Program-made: the position numbers and the translations under genes
The notes under the pieces: model-generated
Databases searched by the model: none
Told to the model about the DNA's origin: nothing
Seen by the model: only the letters and a program-made list of their open reading frames with translations
Shown: piece after piece, positions 48,801 through 62,104 of the stretch
How the letters are laid out: the number at the start of each line of letters is the position of its first letter
How positions within the stretch are numbered: position 1 is the first letter of the stretch
Assembly (NCBI GenBank): GCA_024500155.1
Contig: CM044869.1
Coordinates: 52,593,898 to 52,657,897 of the forward strand
Reading direction: 5' to 3'
Origin: Chenopodium formosanum
Lineage: Eukaryota > Streptophyta > Magnoliopsida > Caryophyllales > Amaranthaceae
Length of the DNA: 64,000 bases

Positions 48801-51800
48801 TTTTTCCCTTACATTTTTGGATAAATGTGTGTTGCTGCTGATCAGTCTAGACCTTTTAGGCTGTTACCTCCTGCAATTTCATTCTGAAGGCTACTACAGG
48901 TCAATTGTCCAGCAAATTTGATTGTGGAGGTGGGGTAAGAGAGATAATGGCGGGGGAGGAAATAGAAGATAAAGGAAGGGAAAGTAAGAAAATAGAGATT
49001 AAGATTCAGAGTTCCTGTTTCCATGAAAGAATATAATGAGAAAAGTTAACAACTTTGCCATAAAGAAAACTAAGTCAGCTCTCTGGGAAATTGACCTTTT
49101 TTCTGCCAGAATGTCAGTTTAGATGCCACTTCACAAACTTTATATCCTAGGGAAAAAAATTATTAAAGGCACTCGTTCATAAAATAGAGGTTTTAAGGTG
49201 TTGCATGGCAAAGAAAAAAAAAGCTGAAGACAACTAATGAGTGGTGGATCTTTCATTCTCCTTACATTCTCTTGTTTAGAATACCTGTAAGTACATAATC
49301 AAATCTTGCTGCTCAGAGTGCTCACTCCTGAAGTCTTAACTGGGATTCCCCTGTGATTTATTAGTATCATTATTTGTAGCTATCATGTTTCATAATAAAT
49401 CAGCAATAGAGCTGCTGTTCTGTAGCGTTGTGGTTGTAGACTAGTTCTTTTGTTGTTGTGAGACTTTGTGAGGACAGTGATTTTTCGATCTCAATAAGTA
49501 AGATATACTTTGTGTCTTCAAACAAATTGATCATATTTTTTGTGAATGATCCCCTGATTTTGGGGGTAGTGAGTTACACGTTTAGATTCATGGAAAATGT
49601 TATAGCCTTTTTTGCCCCCATGAGCTCATTGGCCGTATAAACAAAACCAATATGAGAAATTACTTGCTTAATTTATCCCCTTTTTAGTAAACTTATTGCT
49701 TGTTTAGACGATCCCCTTTTTCTGTATATAGTGATAAATTTTTTGGCATGAAGCAAATGGGAAATAATTTTGACCGTCCTTATGGAAAATCAGAGGGAAC
49801 TGAACAAATCTTCTAAGCATGGATTTCAATTTAAATGTGGATGTCATGGATGAGTAACAAACATAAAGTCTGATGATCACAGCCTATAACTTTCTATATC
49901 CTGATACTTATTCAAGTGAGAAGATAATATGCAAGGGATTACTGTTGGCATGGTACATTCGTAGTCTTGCACTGAATAGTACACCAGCTAAATTTATGTT
50001 ACCATGAGAAGGGGTTTTCAATCCTTGTGGTGCTCATTGGTTATATTCGATGCTAACTAGTTATGATTGCAATTTTAATTTCTCAATTGTCTTCACCTTT
50101 TTGTACTTTGCTTGTTGCTTGGATTCAATCATATTTATATGTCTAAATGCTTGCTGCAGATTGATCTCAGAAGGGTTAACAACACAGAGATTATGCTTAC
50201 AAAGGTTAAGATGCCACTCCCTGATATGATGGTATGCTATAATTTTCTTCATATATATTGCCATTTTATTGAGTAATGAGGCAGATTTTGTAATGGATTT
50301 CAATCAGCAAGTCAATTTATGCATATATATTGAGAAAACCATGATCCACGCTATTTAAGTAATCCGTTGCCCAACTTTGATAAATATTAAGTATGTCCTT
50401 AAATCTATTTAAGATAATTGACTGTACACCTACGGACCTACCCTTATATTTTGGTGTAAAGAGAGGATTTGCAAGTTGGTGATGAATTCTGTTAATATTT
50501 GTGAATGTATATACATATCTCGATGATAATTGACAATCATATTGGAGTGGTTTTGATGTATTTTTTGAATGGGATATCTTTCATTCTTGATATGTTCAGA
50601 ACAGACTTGTTGTACAGAAGATAAAAAACATAGCAGTCCTTTTGTCCTTTGGATGTATAAATAGTTATTTTTTCTTATATGAAAAATGTTCTTCAGACTT
50701 TCCTTGACCTACTCAAACTCTCAAAGACATTGGAATGCAGTTATGAGTTGTGAACTTATGTTGGCTCTCAGTTTCATTATTCTTCTTGCACCATGACCAC
50801 TATGTATACAATTGTCAGATTAGTGAAATTGTGTTGCCAATCCTGCAAAAGCTAGTAGAGTTCTCCTGGAACTGCACTCTCTAGGAAAGCTTTTACTCAA
50901 TGTTTGGCTATAGCTGTGAATCAATTTTGATGTAGATGAATTTTAATGTGATATCTTCAAGCTAATATATGTTATAAGTTATACTGTTATACTCACCTTT
51001 TCTTTTTAATATATCTGTGTGTGTATATGTGTTGTTAAACTTTCCATAGATGTTAAAAATATTAATCCATGTTGCCATTTTGATTAAGGCGGATTTTGTG
51101 CACTTCTTGCATCCTCTTGGTTTAGACAATGAAGATTTAATCTTGTTAGTTTCTTAACATTTTCACTTTTTTGAGAAGGTACTGTGGGGAGTATATTGTG
51201 AAGGGATAAGCATTTACATTGTCTGTATTTATTCATGCCATGCTAAGTGTTAGTGCTGCCTTAATCTATTCCGCAGGCTGCAGTACTTGCTATGGATGAG
51301 TCAGTCTTGGATGCTGATCAGGTGGAAAACCTAATTAAGTTTTGTCCCACTAAAGAGGAGATGGACACTCTAAAGGTTAATTTTTTGATCTTTGAACTGA
51401 AACATTTTTATATTTCCTTGTTATTGCAAGTCTTCTGCACCATTATCTTTGATTGGGAATGGGTTTCACATGCTTTAATAATTATCCTAGAGTAGTTCAA
51501 ATAATTTTGCTGAAATTGTAGTTTTGACTTTCTTTCTATTGCTTTGTAGAACTACACTGGTGATAGGACAAAGCTGGGAAAATGCGAGCAGGTCTGTAAC
51601 TATGCATTTTTGTTTGATTAATAAAACTTTTAATAGAACTTTTCATCTATTGATCTTAATTACATTTGTGGATCTTTGCCTTCATATTGTAGATGCTCAA
51701 TTGATTATAAGCTTCTTTTCCTGGTCCTAGCTATCTTTTAATGACTTTCCCTTTCCTTGCTCATTTTATTATTCCCGAAGTCTGAGATATATGCTTACTC

Positions 51801-54800
51801 TGAATGTCACTTGTGACTGTTGGTTTGCTTACTTTCTCTTCTTTGTGTTATACAGTTTTTTTTAGAGCTCATGAAAGTGCCGCGGGTGGAGTCAAAATTA
51901 CGAGTATTTTTGTTCAAGATTCAGTTTAACACACAGGTACTTTTGTTTAGTGGGTTGCATTGTAATAACACCATTTTGAGCACACATATGTGGCCTTGCT
52001 TGGTGTACCATGCAGAAATGTGTCATTGTACCCCTTACTTTTTGCAGGTTACAGATTTCAAAAAGAGTTTGAATACTGTAAATTCTGCATGTGAAGAGGT
52101 ACATTTCGTTTGCACAGATGCCACTTTTGTACTGTTTTCATGTATGTCCTGATCTCTTCACTTGTGCTTTCTTATATTTAACTAGGTGCGAAATTCTGGG
52201 AAGTTGAAAGAGATCTTGCAGATGATTCTTAATCTAGGAAATTTATTAAATTCTGGAACTGCAAGAGGTATGAATACCAATTTAGTAATGTGCTTCTCCA
52301 TTAAGTTTTTACTACATTCTTACTTGGTAGACATCTATTGGTTATACACTATCCTGGTTGATTTATCTCTATGAAACTCATATTTGCTGCCCTTATCAAA
52401 TGGTCAATATAAGATCTGTATTAGAAGCATCTTTTTTCTCCTTTTTTTCCCTTAGCAGGCCAAAGTAGCATCCTGCTGCTTTGATCTAATTGGTGTGGGA
52501 AGAGTGGAAAATATACACTTTTTTAGCCAGACTTTTAAGCGGCTGATTCCTAGACTTAAGAAGAGCTCTTTGCCAATTTGTAATTATGCTGCCTCTTGAT
52601 CTGCAATGTAACCTATGTGAGCTGTGTCCAGCAAAATTGGACTGATCTCTAATTTTAACTATTACCTATCAATCAGATTTGCGCCCAGATTTGGGTTGAT
52701 TTTTGTGAGGCCCCTTGTTAATCCCATCTCCATCTAGTTCGCTAAGATAGTGCAGACATCTTTGCCGGATATGCATTACATTGTCAACATGGTTTGTCTC
52801 CATTAATATCCATAGTGAAATTAATACGGAATAATTAGGATCTTAGTTTACCATTATCTCTTGCTTATGATTTTGGTTGCTGCCTGACTATTCTTCAATT
52901 ATATTAACAAGTCTATGTATGTACGTTTATCAATTGCCATAATCACAAGGGCAAGACTAGTTTTTTAGACCAGGCTGACTAAGCCCAAGCGACTTAACCA
53001 AAAATAAGGAAAATAACCCTAACAAACTATTTGATTTTTTATTTGTCGAGTGATGAAACTTCTTTTGATATTTTGATTGATTATTCAACTCTTCATATCT
53101 TATAGGATCTGCGGTTGGCTTCAAGTTGGATAGTCTTTTGAAACTAACAGATACTCGTGCAACTAACAGCAGGATAACACTTATGCATTATCTTTGCAAG
53201 GTATGTCCTTACTTCTTTTCAAGGTTTTGATGTCTTTGCTTGGAACAATTTGTCTTCTACTTGTTCATTGTGAAGTAGCCAGGCCTATTTCAATTGCTTG
53301 GAAAAGGCTGTGTATGTTTGATTCTCCAGTCCCCCAGACAGGAGCCACATGCACTGCATGTCGACGTTGATTGTTTAGTTCTATGAACTTTAGTTTGGAT
53401 TACCAATTTAGCCTATATTTCTCTGATTGTAATGTTTATGACCATTTTATCATGGTGTGTGTTCAATGTATTGGGGCTGGGTGAAGGGATCTCATCTTAT
53501 AATATCAAGCGTCAAATGATGGGAGCTATATATATAAGCATTTATTCGAAACTAATGAATGAGATATCAAAATTAATCAAATAATAGTCTTGAGTAAAAA
53601 GTTATCTCGTCCAGGGATTTATATAAAAAGATTAATAGAGATCAATCAATCAGAAGAAATATACTTATATACTTGTACATATATATTAGCACAAAAGATC
53701 AAACGGTTTAAAAGGTCTAAGATCTTTCCAACCTTACATATAATCAATCCAACCGTTATAAAGGTCACTACATACTAAAATAAGATACTTTATCTAAATT
53801 GACGACATTTGCATAGAGTCACTATATATAAAAATAACATAATTATATCAATTTTGACGATATTTATACAAAGGTCATTTATATACAAAAATAAGGTAAT
53901 TATATCAATTTTGACTACATTTTGAACCCTATGAATTGGGTGAAAGTAGGATACTCCAAATTCGAGGGTCAAAGAGTTTTAAAAAACGTTCTTGGTGGAA
54001 AAAAATGTGAATGAAAGATCCCATTGAATTAAATTGGGTCCATTACATAAAGGCCACTGTGTACAGAAATAAGGTAACTATATCGACTTTGAGTTTTTTA
54101 CACTATTTACATAAAGGTCACTATATACAAAAATAAAGGTCACTGTATATAAAAAATAAGGTAACTACATATATAAATTTTGACTACATTTACATAAGGG
54201 TCACTATATACAAAAATATAGGTCACTATATATAAAAATAAGGTAATTACATAAATTTTGACAACATTTACATAAGGGTCATTATATTCAAAAATATGGT
54301 GACTAAAACAAATTTCACAACATTTCTATAGAGGTCACTATATACAAAAATAAGGTAACTATATCAAATTTGACAACATTTACATATAAGTCACACTATA
54401 TATAGAAAAAACATACAGAGAATACTGTTCGAGAACGTCATAAAAAAAAATAATTATAACAACAATGACACTATATCTTAATAGGATTATATGTTAATAA
54501 AATTAAAAATCACTATATGTAAACCTATGTAGAATTCGAACCTACATTATTGTGTATACACAATGCTCTACCGATTGAGATAATAGGTTTCTAGCACGCG
54601 AAAACAAAACACTAGTTCATAATACTGCACAAAACCATTTCGGAGCCCCAATTTGAGTGAATGCAGAATATACTACATACAACGTATAATCAAGTGATCT
54701 GGGGTACGATAAATAATACACATACATCAACTTATTGTAGTGTTTCTTTTTTTATTCTTTGAATGATAGACTTGTTATCCAACTATGTGAAGTAAGAATC

Positions 54801-57800
54801 TGGGTTCTTAGAATGGCATAGGATAAGTTTCAACTTATCTTTTACTAGATTTATAAATCATATTTGCGTAGCACAAATTCTTTAAATTGAAGCCACAAAC
54901 TCACAACACCAGGCAAAAAATAAGCCAACTAGCCAAGTATTGAAATTTGTTCACTTTCGTATCTTGAGTTAACTTCCCAAAGTGAGCTTTTAAATCATCT
55001 TCCATCATCATATAGTCCCAAAAAAAAAAAAAAAAAAAAAATTCAAACTACTATGACAATATGGTAATCATGAGCCTAAGTGGTGGCAATCGACTAATCG
55101 AAGCCTTGTAAAATCAAATTCAGAGTTAGTACTATGAATGATGGAGTCTAAAATGCATCAACCTCCAAAGAAATTTTTCTGTCCATTACAACCTAAAGCA
55201 AGAGCAACACATCATAATAGCAAGATCTAAGGACCTGCTAATCTCTCTCCTCCTGCTACACTCCATGCAATAATAAGATTTTGAGGAATTGTTGGTACTC
55301 TAAGATCTCTTATTAACAATACTATCCAAGTTTACACAAATCAAGCTAAAATCAAACTAAAATCAAGCTAAAATCAAACTAAAATCAAGCTAAAATCACA
55401 CACAAAAACCTAATTTATACAAATTAAGATAAATTACACAAATTAATCACAAAGAATGTCATACGAAGAAATTTAAGTTTTATTTGAACATAATTAAACA
55501 AGCCTAGGCCTGCTAATCTCTCTCCTCCTGTACTCAGCACGAACACAAACCATATGCAAAATACACCGAAATTCGTATTCAACAAGCCACAACCTCAACA
55601 AAACCTCCATTTTCTCATCGGAGCTTAATATCATCATAATAATGGCAACAAACACAATATTAAAATCGTGAAATTTATATGGAACAAGCCACAAACTGAA
55701 ATTAATATCGAACCTCAAAAAATTCGAATCGGAAAATCAGTTTGATTAAAAAAAAAAAAAAAAACTTAGAAAATACAAAATCAAACATAAATATAGACCC
55801 ACAAAATAACATCATAGCTCAAAAACAACAATTTGAAGAAATTAATTTGAAATTAAAAACAAATTCAGTGATTTAAAGCTAAAATAAAGGAAAATTAATC
55901 AAATAACGTAAAAATGACTACATAAAGAGAAATCAAAAACGATTTACTTGATAGACCGTAGTCGATAATGATAACGAATTTGATGAATAATCGAAACTAT
56001 TACACTATGATTTGAAGAAGTAGCATGAAATTTGAAGAAGAATCGAGAAATTAGGAGAGAGAAAATAAAGCATGAAAATGGAGGAGAGAGAAAGTTAAGG
56101 CTTTTGTTTGTAATTGAGAGAAAAAAACCAACACTCAGATTTGATATGTTAGTGGTAGATTATAATCTACGGTCAAGATCTTATGTTTTCAGTTTTCAGC
56201 TTAAGATTGGTTTTCACCTGATCCAACTCCTATATATATAAAATCTGTGCGTTGCAACACTTGCAAGGGGTTAAATCTCGTGTTTTCTAAATCGGGTTCT
56301 ATGTGAAATCTTGTTATTTTATAGTCCCATATCCTGCCTTTCTTTACAATTAGACACCTTTGCATATATTTTTGTATCTTCTCTTGTTTGCCTTTGGAGT
56401 GCTTGGATAAAGAAACCGCAAAACATGCCCAAAAGAAGTGTGTGAACTGTATATAGATTTAGGACCTCTTTGATACTAGGGACTATTAATCATTTTACTA
56501 GATCTAGATTTGACTTGGTGTTCTGATGGATTGAACTACAAACATCCAGAAACCGAATATGGTAAAAAATCTAATAAGTTTTAGATGCAGTGTTTGACGG
56601 TGGCCGTTGAAATTGTTTATCTGGTACGCACCATTGAATAAAGTTCATCACTGTTGCTTTGAATCTGTTACTTGGATGGATTCATGTAGAATCTAGCTAT
56701 GAGCTGGGCTTAGTTTGTTGTTTCGTTTTTGCTTTGCTATTTTTCAAACTAAAAGACAGAACTCTTGGGACATTGGAATCTATTCTTAGACATCCTGTGT
56801 GCTAGTGGCTTGAATATGAAACCTTTACCTCTATATTTTAATGTCTTAAGAGAATTTGATATTTTGCACAATCATAGCTTGAAGTCTATATAGAAAAATT
56901 GCATGTGTACATAAAGTGAATTTGCATGGGATCTGCACTGCCTGTTGAATGATTACTATAAACCCATGTAGCTTTATTTGATGACTATAAATTGATAATG
57001 TTGAAGGATTTCTAAGTTTTGGGAGTGTTAAGAACCCTTGAATGCTATAGAGAATGTGTTACCTTCTCTGATCTATTATTTCTTCTTCTCCTTTTCCTTT
57101 TAATTTCTAGTTTCCAGTTCATAATAGTTGTTATTTTTCAGTTTGTAGCAGAGAAGTTTCCTGCACTGTTGGATTTTCATGAAGATCTTCTAAGCCTGGA
57201 AGCTGCAACAAAGGTTTTATTATTTTTCATCATGACAACTCTATGGTAAATAGTTGATTATAGGCTGAGTTACAGCTTTTTTTTACAGATACAATTGAAG
57301 TCCTTGGCAGAAGAAATGCAGGCTATAAACAAAGGATTGGAAAAGGTTAAGCAGGAGTTGTCTGCATCTGTTAATGATGGTCCTGTTTCTGAGGTTTTTT
57401 GCACGGTACGGATTTTTGTTATGTGATGTTTGAAGTAACTGTCCTTCATGATATGACATCTGGTACATCTCTCCAGTTGACTTTCTATCCCCATTATCCT
57501 TGGTACTTTAAGTTTTCTTTATTGGGGTGAATTCCTACTCCTTCCCTCCTCCCTAACTCTTCTTTTGAGGTTGCAACACTTGAAGTGTAGGAGCTTTTTT
57601 TGTTTTGACTTTGAAGTTTAGATAGGAAAATCCTAGAGCTTTGAGGAGATTCAAAATCCAAACCTTTGAAATACAACCTTAGTTACAATAATGATCGCTG
57701 GGACACAACCATTCCTGCCAGTAGCGATATTCATGTCGTAAAATTAAGTTTGTTGATTTTGAACCTTCCTGGTTCTGCCCACGAGCTATTTTCTTTTTTT

Positions 57801-59150
57801 GTGCGTTGTCTTTTGATGTTGAAATGATGAATTCAATGTTAAGAGATCACAACTGTCGGGGAACTTTTGCTTCCCATTCTAATGCTGTGAAATACGTTTG
57901 TTTCAAAATCCTCATACATTTATTTTTTTAATAATTTTATTGTTTATTCTTTATTTGATTTAATTTTCTTGGGCAATTTCACATTACGGTTAGTTTCTAG
58001 ATACAATACAAGATTTTCTTGATTTTTTTCACTACTGAATCAATTTAAAAAGAAGAAAATTTTGCAGTCATTTTATGTGAATAATACATTCTACATCTTA
58101 ATGTAGGTAAAATAATTTGTCAAAAAAATCTTCAAACAGTAGCACCTTATTTTAGTTTTCCAGTCAAAGTAGTCAACTATCAGGAGATTGACTGATATTT
58201 CCCTCCTTTATACTTGTATTTTTTATTATTATTATTATTTATTTATTTGATATTTTGTCCCTCTCTTTCATTCTTTCTCTCCCTTTTTTCTTTATTGTAT
58301 TAACCTATATTTACAATTATTATTGTTACAGACTCTGAAGGAATTTGTCGGTGTTGCTGAAGCAGAGGTGGAATCTGTGATGAGCCTTTACTCTATAGCG
58401 GTATTACTTTTTCTACTTTTATCTTTTCTATGGTGCACTGCATTCATGCTTTTCGTTCTTTTGTCTAACTTATTGGGAGACAGGGTAGAAATGCGGATGC
58501 ACTAGCCTATTATTTTGGTGAAGATCCTGCTAAGTATCCTTTCGAGCAAGGTATCATTGAAAGATTCAGTACTAGTGGTTTTTAAAGCTTATTGCTTGCT
58601 TGTTTAATTGGGTATGTCATAGCAAATGATAAATACACTTATCTTAAGTACCATTTTTGAGCGAAACCTTTTCATTTTCACTCAACTACTCAAGGCCTGC
58701 AATGTGTGTTGAAGTAATGTTATACCCATTTCATTGTTGCTTCAGACTGCAGTCCCCAGTATATTAGCACTTCCTTTCACCGTGGCTGAATTTGAACATA
58801 TAATATAATTATAAATTTATACTACTTTCCGTAATTTTCCAATTTTTTTTTTGTCTATCACAGAAAAGCTGTCTGGTGATCATGTATAGTTGCAAACTCT
58901 CTTTTGTTTTCCACATAGTCTGATTGATTGTACCAGACTTGCAAATAGCATTAATAAAAATCAAGTTAGCTCATGTATTTTCCCCTAACTAAATGCAGTT
59001 GCACAGACTCTGTTGAACTTCACAAGATTATTTCGGAAAGCACACGATGAAAATTGTAAACAGGCCGAATTGGACAAGAAAAAGGCCCAAAAAGAGGCTG
59101 AAATGGAGAAGGCAAAAGCAGCCAACCCATCAAAGAAGAGTGAAACGTAG
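42898..59150 (+). CDS. Class II formin (PTEN-like, C2, FH1, FH2)
   Basis: Seventeen exons: 42898-42970, 43591-44294, 44379-44600, 44680-47330, 47653-47782, 50160-50231, 51277-51375, 51550-51591, 51856-51936, 52048-52098, 52186-52267, 53106-53200, 57142-57213, 57289-57405, 58332-58400, 58484-58550 and 58999-59150. All keep phase and give 1592 residues. Formins nucleate and elongate actin filaments. The start MALFRRFFYRKPPDRLLE is typical of plant class II members. The PTEN-like domain (about 1-170) keeps the loop HCERGGWP but lacks the catalytic Arg, so it is probably a lipid-binding pseudo-phosphatase. A C2 domain (about 180-335) and an acidic linker follow. FH1 (about 775-1157) is an extreme polyproline region. 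FH2 (about 1186-1590) has the expected LGNLLNSGTARGSAVGFKLD motif and TLMHYLCK. The tail is Lys/Glu-rich. The junction 47330/47653 (acceptor AAG) is the least certain. Confidence 0.93.
46651..47013 (+). repeat. 36-bp coding minisatellite in the formin FH1 region
   Basis: Ten in-frame units follow one another. Six read GGRAPPPPPPPP, then come GGRAPPSPPPPP, GGGGPPPPPPPP, GGRGPPPPPPPP and GGGRGPPPPPPPP (39 bases). Units 2 and 3 are identical at the DNA level, as are 4 and 5, which points to recent duplication or homogenisation. Each unit is one potential profilin-binding polyproline track. Confidence 0.9.
47783..50159 (+). other. Formin intron 5
   Basis: A 2377-base intron that is T-rich, with a short (GT) run near 48228-48241. 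No coding frame or bounded repeat was recognised. Confidence 0.6.
53201..57141 (+). other. Formin intron 12 with repeat-derived insert
   Basis: This is the longest intron (3941 bases). The stretch from about 53500 to 56250 differs from the flanking T-rich intron DNA. It is A-rich on the plus strand, has the GGTCACTATATA repeats described separately, a 20-base AATCAAACTAAAATCAAGCT tandem at 55343-55395, and a phrase CCTGCTAATCTCTCTCCTCC that appears twice (from about 55235 and 55508). It reads like an inserted element in reverse orientation, but I could not find matching ends or a target duplication. Confidence 0.5.
53780..54420. repeat. Degenerate tandem repeat in formin intron 12
   Basis: Roughly ten diverged units of about 50-60 bases carry the phrases AAGGTCACTATATA, CAAAAATAAGGTAA and TTTTGACAACATTTACAT in the same order. 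Some units are truncated. No coding potential. Confidence 0.75.
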
Positions 59151-60066
59151 TTGAAAGAATGACAGTTCTCTCTCGTGAAGCCCAGAGTTGCACCATGGAT
59201 GTAAAGGCCTCGTGCAGTCTCAGTAACCCAAAAGCAAAATCAAGCTTTTGTTGCCACCATTTGCAGTGATAGTGAAAGATGTTTCAAGGTGATGCAGAAT
59301 GAGAAGCAGTCCGTCAAGGCCTATTGAACCTTCGGACTTTTGTCCACGGAGACCTTGGGTATGTTCAAGATGGGATGCCATGCAGTCGGTCACATGTTTA
59401 TGGCCGATTAAACTTTCAGATGTATACCATATTATCACTGTACAGATACGCCCGTCCCTCCCAAGGGGTATTATCTCACCATCAACTGCAAAAAATGGTC
59501 TGTAAATTCCTGTTAAGAAGGGACACCGGCAGATGATGCTCACTTACCAATTATCCTCCGAAGCAGATGCCATCAGGATGGTGACCTCCAATGCTCATCT
59601 TGTCCTCCTGTGTCCATGCGACCTTGTACAAAGCTCTAACCTGTAGGTAGGTAGGTAAATTTTTTTGTACCATAATATGTTTTCTACCTATTTTTTTTCT
59701 CTCAATATAATCAAATAGTTAGTGTTTAGAATAGGAGGTATAACAAACAGTTTTGTATAGAGCTTTAGGGCCATAGAAAGGGAGATTAGGACATTTAGGA
59801 GGTGAGTGGTTTCGGTATTGTTCATCATCCTTCTATTTCATTCAATGTAATTGTAATATACTGAGAGTGTAGAGTTGGGAGATGGAAAATCCCTTGTTTC
59901 TCCCATTCAAATAATTAGCATTTCAGAAGCAGGATCGGTTTTTTTTTTTCTAATCTTCTATTAAGTGCGTGTTTGTAATCTTAGTGGTATATTTAAATAA
60001 ATCATACATATCTCTGCTCTAAAGGCCATTTTTGGTTTGTTGTAAAAAGATCATTGAAAGTATTGC

Positions 60067-60119
<53 letters not shown>

Positions 60120-61563
60120 CTTATGGTACACAAGTGAATTTATTGTCTGGTTGCGCACAAAAGCCCTTATTGTTGGCTCCTACTGAGCCACTGAGGTAAG
60201 GAGGTTATCTTGCTGAAACTGTGTTAGGCTGTGTAATGCTGAAACTACGTCGGGTTGTGCCATGTTGAATACTAATAACTCTTACACGGCCAGTGCCACC
60301 GCTAGATAGCGTTTTGCTCGGAATTCTTACACTTATATTAACGTCGAAATTTATTTATTTTCATGACCTTTATTATTGCTCCATCTTTCATTATTTGTTT
60401 GATGCACAAAATTCAGCTTCTAACCATTATTGAGACAATCAACTTGGGCTTTCTTGAAGAGAAAGAACGAAAGATCCTGACTTATTCTATAGAATCAAGT
60501 AAGATATTTGAATATTTGTTAGTGGGTTGTGATTGTATCGTATGAACTAGTAGTAGGGTCAACTACACCTAATTATCGGACCAATAATATCATGGTTGTT
60601 GATTTCATTGGAGTTAATGATGCTTTATTGTTTGCAAAATCATAAGATATGGGGGAGAACCGACTAATTAAGTAAGATGGTATTACAACTCACTTTTTAA
60701 GTTAAAAAGGAGAGGAGGATGAAGTTGCAATGATATTGTTTATACGGGTAAATTTTATTTAGCTATTAACTATGCAAATTTTCTTGTCGATTGGATAGGA
60801 GTCCTCTTAACCTCCTCACATTCAAAAGGTTTGTACCTCATTTGATAACTAACTCATTCTAGAACGTTTTATGTATGGCTGACCATACCATATAACCAAT
60901 TATAAAAGAATAAAGTAAACCCCTACAACACTGATCGAGTAACTCTTATAACAATAAGTAATTAACTCCTACCAAATATTAAATGGGTGACCCTCATGAT
61001 GGCTGGCCAGACATTATGACCAGCCACATATAAGAATATTTGATTATCATTCATTTGTTATCTTTATTCCATGAAAATTCAAAAATGTTTAGGATCCATT
61101 ACCCGCTTTTTACTTAAATCAACCTTACTATTTTATGATATGCTTTATTTGAAATTCCTTTTTAGGTAAACATCTTTAATTTTATAAACGAAAGTCCTTT
61201 TCAATTTAGCTAGCTGTCTCAACTTTGAATACAAAATTTGTGGTAAGGGAAAATCTTGCATTTCGTATGAGGAAATATTAATTGATTTATGGTATTATTG
61301 GGAGCGACATTATTCAAGGATAATTATTAATGTTTCGCACTAAAAGCATACGTTTTCATATATGATTTATCCCCGTTTTCTTGAGTTCTACTCAATTATT
61401 ATAATAACAAAAAACAAGAAAAACACAAATGGGAGAACACTGGTACTGTTAAATACTTCGTACTTTGTATAATTAGGTCATAAAAAGTGGAATGACAGAA
61501 GACAAAATATGAATAAAAGGTTGATATAAACGGAATAAACTAATAAAGCCAGTAATAAAAAAA
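59151..61563. other. Formin 3' region and intergenic DNA
   Basis: The formin 3' untranslated region probably covers several hundred bases from 59151. Beyond it lie an A45 run (60073-60117) and AT-rich DNA. Short frames here have neither codon bias nor recognisable motifs. Confidence 0.5.
60073..60117. repeat. A45 homopolymer
   Basis: An uninterrupted run of 45 A. It could be the tail of a retroposed transcript, but no processed-gene body is visible upstream. Confidence 0.85.
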
Positions 61564-62104
61564 TGTTAGATTTCGGAAAAACTCCTCGAATTGGAGTGTG
61601 TACCATTGATCAATATATATAGAGTTTACAATACTAGTCTAGTTAGGAAATTTAGTACGATAAGGATACAGAATATACATAAAATCTATCCTATCTCCGA
61701 CAAATATTATCATAAATATAATATCTATCACACCCCGCAATCATAGCGGAAGGAGGTCGTACGCTAAGACTGGATCTAAACTCCAAAAACAAGTCTCATG
61801 GAAGGCTTTTAGTGAAAATGTCCGCGAACTGATATCTGAAAGGAACATGTAAAACCCGAACGTGACCCAATGCAACCTTTTCTCGAACAAAATGAAAATC
61901 CATTTCCACATGTTTGGTGCGTTGGTGTTGTTCCGGGTTGCTAGAAAGATAGATAGCGTTGACATTATCACAATATACAATGGTAGCCCGACGAAGAGGA
62001 CATTGTAGCTCTAATAAAAGATTACGAAGCCAACAAGCCTCGGAAACAACATAAAATCTATCCTATCTCCGACAAATATTATCATAAATATAAAATCTAT
62101 AAAA
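61564..62104 (-). mobile_element. Internally deleted Copia LTR retrotransposon
   Basis: Read on the minus strand, from right to left: a truncated first LTR of about 50 bases (62104-62051) is joined directly to a Copia RNase H fragment (about 62047-61793), followed by a polypurine-like TTGCGGGGTG (61740-61731) and a complete 167-bp LTR (61730-61564) running from TGATAG to CTAACA. The RNase H fragment shows the Copia signatures YCDNVNAIYLSSNP, QRTKHVEMDFHFVRE and FADIFTKSLP and then a stop. Capsid, protease, integrase and most of reverse transcriptase are absent. T runs on both sides could be a 5-bp target duplication. The element is dead. Confidence 0.85.

Noticed and set aside
53780..54420. 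Regularly spaced repeats that might suggest a CRISPR array
   Set aside because: The units are degenerate and directly adjoining without unique equal-length spacers, and the host is a plant nucleus.
54530..54600. tRNA-like phrase (ATTCGAACCTACATT ... CTCTACCGATTGAGATAAT)
   Set aside because: It resembles a decayed reverse-oriented tRNA-derived segment, but no full cloverleaf with acceptor and anticodon stems can be folded from it.
56227..56270. Helitron-like 5' terminus (TCCTATATATATAAAATCTG followed by TGCGTTGC)
   Set aside because: I could not find the matching hairpin plus CTRR 3' end, so no Helitron is annotated; it is mentioned only as a hint.
60363..60545. A 60-residue frame after the formin gene
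   Set aside because: It has no recognisable motif, no splice or promoter context, and is within the length expected by chance.
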